A stretch of 64,000 nucleotides of DNA from Dermatemys mawii (taxonomy: Eukaryota; Chordata; Testudines; Dermatemydidae). Under the pieces are notes generated by a model. The model worked only from the letters and a program-made list of their open reading frames with translations. It had not been told where the DNA came from and searched no databases. The position numbers were made by a program, and so were the translations under genes. Shown piece by piece: positions 59,776 to 64,000 of this stretch (positions are counted from its first letter, which is position 1; every line of letters begins with the position of its first letter). The stretch is from assembly GCA_007922305.1 (NCBI GenBank), contig ML677366.1, positions 9,975,433 through 10,039,432 on the forward strand, written 5' to 3'.

Positions 59776-59864
59776 GAGGCCAGAGCCTCAGCTGGTGTAA
59801 ACTGTCATTGCTCCATATGCTTCAACTGAACTATGACAATTTACTCAAGCTGAGGATCTGACCC
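59776..59864. repeat. palindromic MITE-like element, GGTGTAAATC family
   Basis: CCTCAGCTGGTGTAAACTGTCATTG is answered by the inverted CTATGACAATTTACTCAAGCTGAGG at the right side. It is among the cleanest palindromes of its family in the window. Confidence 0.7.
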
Positions 59865-62800
59865 CAAACTCTTTGGTGCTAGTCCGACTTTGCAAACTTT
59901 TTTCTACCAATGATAGTTTCTTACAGTGAATAAAAATTAGTCCAATCCCGGAGTGCAAACATTACAATAGGCCAGTACTTTGCCTGCATTGCCATAAAGT
60001 GATCAGAGTCTAAGGCAGCTAAGTGGCCTTTTTCTGGCTTTCCAGTCGCAAGGCTGTTCTGTATTTTTTATATATATTCAACAAAGAAAAACAGGGTCTG
60101 AAGCAGAAGGGTGAACTTACCCTTTAAGCTCTTGGTGTCTGTTTCTGTGCTTTTTGATTAAAGTTTACACCAGAAACTCAAACAGAAAAAAAAATCCATA
60201 TGAACAATTCCCATCAGAAATGATGTAAAGTTCAATGTCTTGTCTCTGGCAAGAGATGAACTCAATTTTCACAAGCAAGACAAGTTACAGTTGCAATATA
60301 GTGTCTGATGCAATCACTGCAGTTGCGTGTAACAGGGACATCTACTGGCAGAGAGAACAGAGCGAGGCCTTTAATTTACTGAGGGAAAGGGTTCTGTCAT
60401 TGCAGTAAAGATCATCCATTTCAAAAACAGTAGGGGGGATTACTAAATTTGAGGAGAAGTGTATGTGTATATGAGGCAGGGACTGACCCATCCTGAGGGT
60501 TCAATTAGGCCTGTACATGATACAGCATGGACTTAAGTGCACCTACTGAGCAATATTGGCTGGAGTTTTTATTCCTGATGCATATGCACTATCGCTTCTG
60601 AAGGATAGTGAGGGCTGGGGGCAGGCGGGGAGAAAGGTGAAGGCTGGGTCTTGAAATACATTTTGTAAAGATATTCCAGGAACTCGCTGTTGCCCTCTTT
60701 GACTGATGCAGCCAAGTCCACAGAGGAAGGAAATCGTGGCCACATATCTCACCCACCTCAACATACCCCCTCTGGGGTCACTAGTACTGCAGGCAGATCT
60801 CGCTGGCCCCCTGGGCCCCTCTCCCCTTGTGCACCCCATGCAACCAGCCAAATCACGCAGGAAGTAGGAGCTCTCCCTGCATCCTCTCCTCCCTTAAGCA
60901 TAGCCACGCAAAGGATGTCATGGTTGATCCCTAGTGGGTACACACTGAGTGCAAACAAAGAACAGACTCACTGGTTTGGCTAGATTAAGAACTGTCCCCA
61001 CCCTGAAACTGTAAATAAATGTCCCTACAGCTCTAGGTCAGCATGGGAAACAGAATTCCTGAAAGGCTTCGGGGCCAGGTATGACTGAGGTCAGATAACC
61101 ATTGAGAAGTTTGAATTTCTCTCTTCTTCTGAGGGTGGAAATCGGGCTTCCTGTTTCTATGATCCATGCAAGAGCTGACTGTCTTCCCCCAGGTCTGCTT
61201 TGCCCACCACCTCCAGCTTTCCAGTTAACATTCACAAACCATTTATTCTTAGTACTGCAGTCCTGTTTTCAAACCGAAGACACTGACTTTCAAAATCAGG
61301 CAAAATGAGACTGTCTATCCCTAGTAGCCATGTAACTAGCGTCTGTCGGAAAATGTGCAAGTCTCGGATATTTTAAGTAATAGCTCTTAAAAGCCTAATC
61401 AGTCACAGATCAAGTTATGCTCTTCTTCCTTAGCATGCATGCTATCTGCTGATATTGCTGTGCTCCCTTGTTTCTGTCTAGCAGGTAGGTCTCCAGTGAG
61501 TAGCTCGTTCCTTGCTATTCTAACTTGTATTTCAACATATTCACTGCCAGATTAAAGTCAGATTCCTTGCATATATGGATACAAGCCTCAGCATAGTTGG
61601 GTCTGTGCCAGGTAGGAATTCCCTCTGTACCATGAGAATTCCCCAGGGGCTGGAACTAGCTGTTTTAAGGCCTCTTTATACTTACAAAGCTGGTATAAAT
61701 GGACCTTGAAGCAACTATGATTCAGGCATTCTGTCTTCAGTAGCTACAAGCTGGAGCCCTCTCAGTTTAATGCTTCTGGTCTCTGCGTAAATAGAAATGG
61801 GACCAACCTGCAATATTCCAAATCAGGTTTGGGCCTGGAGTTCAAAACTGTGCAAAACTGCAGGGTGTTTGTATTTGGGGTTCTGTTTGATCCATAACAG
61901 AGAGAGGACCTAACTGTGAAATATGGTGCTAGGTTCCAGACCAGCTTTCTAACACCCCATCCCATACAAAGGTTATGAGGGGTGGATTTGAGTTTCTCAA
62001 AAGCAGCACTGGAGAAGCCAAGATCAGCAGCCCTGTGAATGCAAAAACAGGAGGTCACAAGTAAGCAAGCAGAGGTTCCAGGGAGACTACTTATGTCAGC
62101 AAGGAACTGTTACCTCCATGGCCTTCCCTGGAGGAGGGTTGGGAGTTCAGGAAGAGAGGGCAACTTGGGAGAGATAAGGGAAGTTTGGAAATGGAGAAAC
62201 TGAGGTACGGGGTTAGGAAGAGTCTGTTCAACACCAACTGTGTGGTTGGAGGTTGCAATGAGAGGAACAGAGGCAAGGTTGGGATGCTGGATTGGGAAGG
62301 ATAGTTGGAAAGGGTCTGGGATGGTGGTGATTTTTGATGGATATGCAGGTGCCAATATACCATTGTGACTGGCAACCTATAAATACCTCAGACAGATATG
62401 TAGATTAATCTAGACCCTATTTTGTCCCCACCCCCCGCTTCCGATCTGTAAGAATGGGTTTGCGGGTTGTTCTGTGGAATCGGAGTCTCCAAGTGTTTCT
62501 GAAGATAGCTACCAAATTCCATGTGACCCTATCCCAGCAAGCAACATTCTTTAAATGGACAGTATTTCCAATGTCTTTAGCGCTTCAGAGGCTAGAAACA
62601 CCAGTGAGGGTGAGGCTGAGGCTTGCAAAAGAGATGAATAGATTCTTTACAATGAAATATTGTCGATCTATTTATTTTCTCCCAATTTTTCACTCATTAC
62701 TGCAGCACTATTTGTTTATCATTTTAAATGTTTATATCATGCTTCTTTATATCAAGCACATATACTAGGCTATTGAAACACGTAAGAATAAAGTCCCAAA

Positions 62801-63737
62801 GTTATAACTAAGACACTGTGAAAAGACAGTCTTAAGAAACTGGACAGTGCAGGTAGATGTGTCTATGAAACAAACGAGAAATCAGGGAGTTATAATATAC
62901 TATGGTGGAGGAAAAAATAAATATGAGACATAATTCAGTACAGAGAGACATTTGAGGATCATGCCTTGTGAAATAAATGTGATGCTCTTGAGAACAAGAG
63001 ACCTTATTCATGGCCAATATGTCTTGTGTACAGATCTAGGCAATAATGTTCAAGGCATCGAGTCATTGCAAGATCTCCCAGTTCATCTGAAGATTGCTTG
63101 ATAACAATAACAACAAACCTCTGGACAAAGAGAGTGTCTTGTTCAGCTAGGGTATGGATACTGACTCAAATCAACAAGTTCGTACAAACATATAGAGATT
63201 GCTATATAAAGTAGAGCCATGATATGGGTCCTACCTATCTTACAGACTATCTTTCTTTCCGTACTTTGTTCTAACAATTAAGATCAGCTGGGGAACTCAA
63301 GGTGACAATCTCCCTTTTTCGCCACATGAGAGATAACAGATATAGACAAGCTAGACAGATAGTGTCTTCGTTTGTTTATCTGGGGTCAGGACATTGTCGG
63401 TGGTGAGCCTTTGGCTCTGGAATTTGTTCCTCACCCTGATTTGATAGAGCTGAAATTCGAAGAGTCATCAGATGCCACAAAAGTATTTTTTTAAAAAAAA
63501 AATCTCAAAACTGGTAGCTTTGTGCAAAAAAGTTTCAAGGGTGCTTCTTTCTTTTTTTTTTGGTCTGTTTTTTTTAAAAGGCCATTTTTCATCTAAAAGT
63601 TTCAAACAAGATAGGTTGGCCAGCTCTGATTACTATGCATACACATGCTAATTTCATTGTCAAAAGGTCCACTATATCCTTGTGGATTTATATTTTTTAT
63701 ATGTAAAATTCCCTTTAAGATATTTCAATAATTTAAT
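59865..63737. other. no gene seen
   Basis: Long unique stretch with short chance open frames only. A T-rich/A-rich low-complexity patch lies at about 63487-63580. Confidence 0.4.
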
Positions 63738-64000
63738 CAGGGCTTGTCTACACATGCAGCGCTGCAGCTGCCCTGGTATGACTACACTGCTGTGGCGCTT
63801 AGCGAAGATGTTATCTAAGCCAATGGGAGAGTGTCTTCCATCAGCATAGGTACTCCACCTCCTGGAGAGGTGGTAGCTATGACGACAGGAGAAGCCCTTC
63901 CATCCTCATAGCACTGTCTACACCAGGAATTACATCGGTATATGTGTGTCACTCAGGGGTGTGGATTTTCCACACCCCTGAGCAACATAGTTGTAGTGTA
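63738..64000. mobile_element. hAT-type MITE of turtle genomes, cut by window end
   Basis: Starts with CAGGGCTTGTCTACACATG and continues AGCGCTGCAGCTG, GTGGCGCTTAGCGAAGATG, GGGAGAG, CCACCTCCTGGAGAGGTGGTAGC and GGAGAAGCCCTTCC. It then has a subterminal hairpin (63952-63982) and CAACATAGTTGTAGTGTA at the edge. I recognise this order from an abundant turtle MITE whose other terminus should follow within a few tens of bases beyond the window. Confidence 0.8.
63952..63982. repeat. perfect 14-bp hairpin in the terminal MITE
   Basis: CTCAGGGGTGTGGA and TCCACACCCCTGAG flank a three-base loop. It is a characteristic subterminal structure of this MITE family. Confidence 0.92.

Noticed and set aside
63480..63590. 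T- and A-rich patch as a retrocopy tail
   Set aside because: Homopolymers occur on both strands without an adjacent retrocopy body or target duplication.
1..64000. Endogenous retrovirus, CRISPR array, rRNA or bacterial operon
   Set aside because: I saw no LTR pair, no retroviral gene motif, no regularly spaced repeats and no rRNA core. Open frames are short and unordered throughout.

Overview
The window looks like non-coding nuclear DNA from a reptile, most likely a turtle. The evidence is the repeat content: CR1 LINE fragments whose 3' ends carry the turtle/crocodilian-type tail ('...gttcttatgttctt'), MIR/CORE-SINE-like copies ending in ATT-type trinucleotides, several hAT-derived MITE families I know from turtle assemblies, and short palindromic elements. 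GC content is moderate and CpG is mostly depleted. I recognise no bacterial or viral gene and no complete host gene. The species assignment is inference from repeat families, made without a database search.

Layout. 1-9400 is mostly unique, AT-rich sequence with palindromic elements near 6.4, 6.8 and 7.6 kb; two blocks (about 1900-2760 and 5770-6330) read like candidate conserved non-coding DNA. A degraded CR1 5' part, with endonuclease motifs, lies at about 11570-12860. A region of repeated short motifs (14.5-15.4 kb) contains the first of six copies of a roughly 123-bp hAT MITE; the others are at 19.5, 23.0, 29.8, 39.7 and 57.4 kb. 22.3-22.76 kb is unusually CpG-rich. 28.5-29.2 kb is a CR1 on the minus strand. 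32.16-33.88 kb is a CR1 reverse-transcriptase/3' part split by a 410-bp hAT element with a perfect 8-bp target duplication. At 35.1-35.45 kb a MIR-like SINE is split by a 128-bp hAT MITE.

The longest open frame of the window (38547-39413, 288 codons) has a good splice acceptor near its start and a strong donor near its end. It is the only serious candidate for a host exon, and it is unproven. At 48683-49992 there is a 1310-bp hAT element with a perfect 8-bp target duplication and an unusual fold-back structure: both ends derive from the same 3' end of a transposase gene, in opposite orientation. The last 260 bases are the start of another turtle-type hAT MITE that runs off the window.

There is no operon-like or pathway logic here. 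The window is best read as an intergenic or large-intron segment recording layered transposition: older CR1 and MIR-like insertions, later hAT and MITE insertions. A few stretches may be regulatory.
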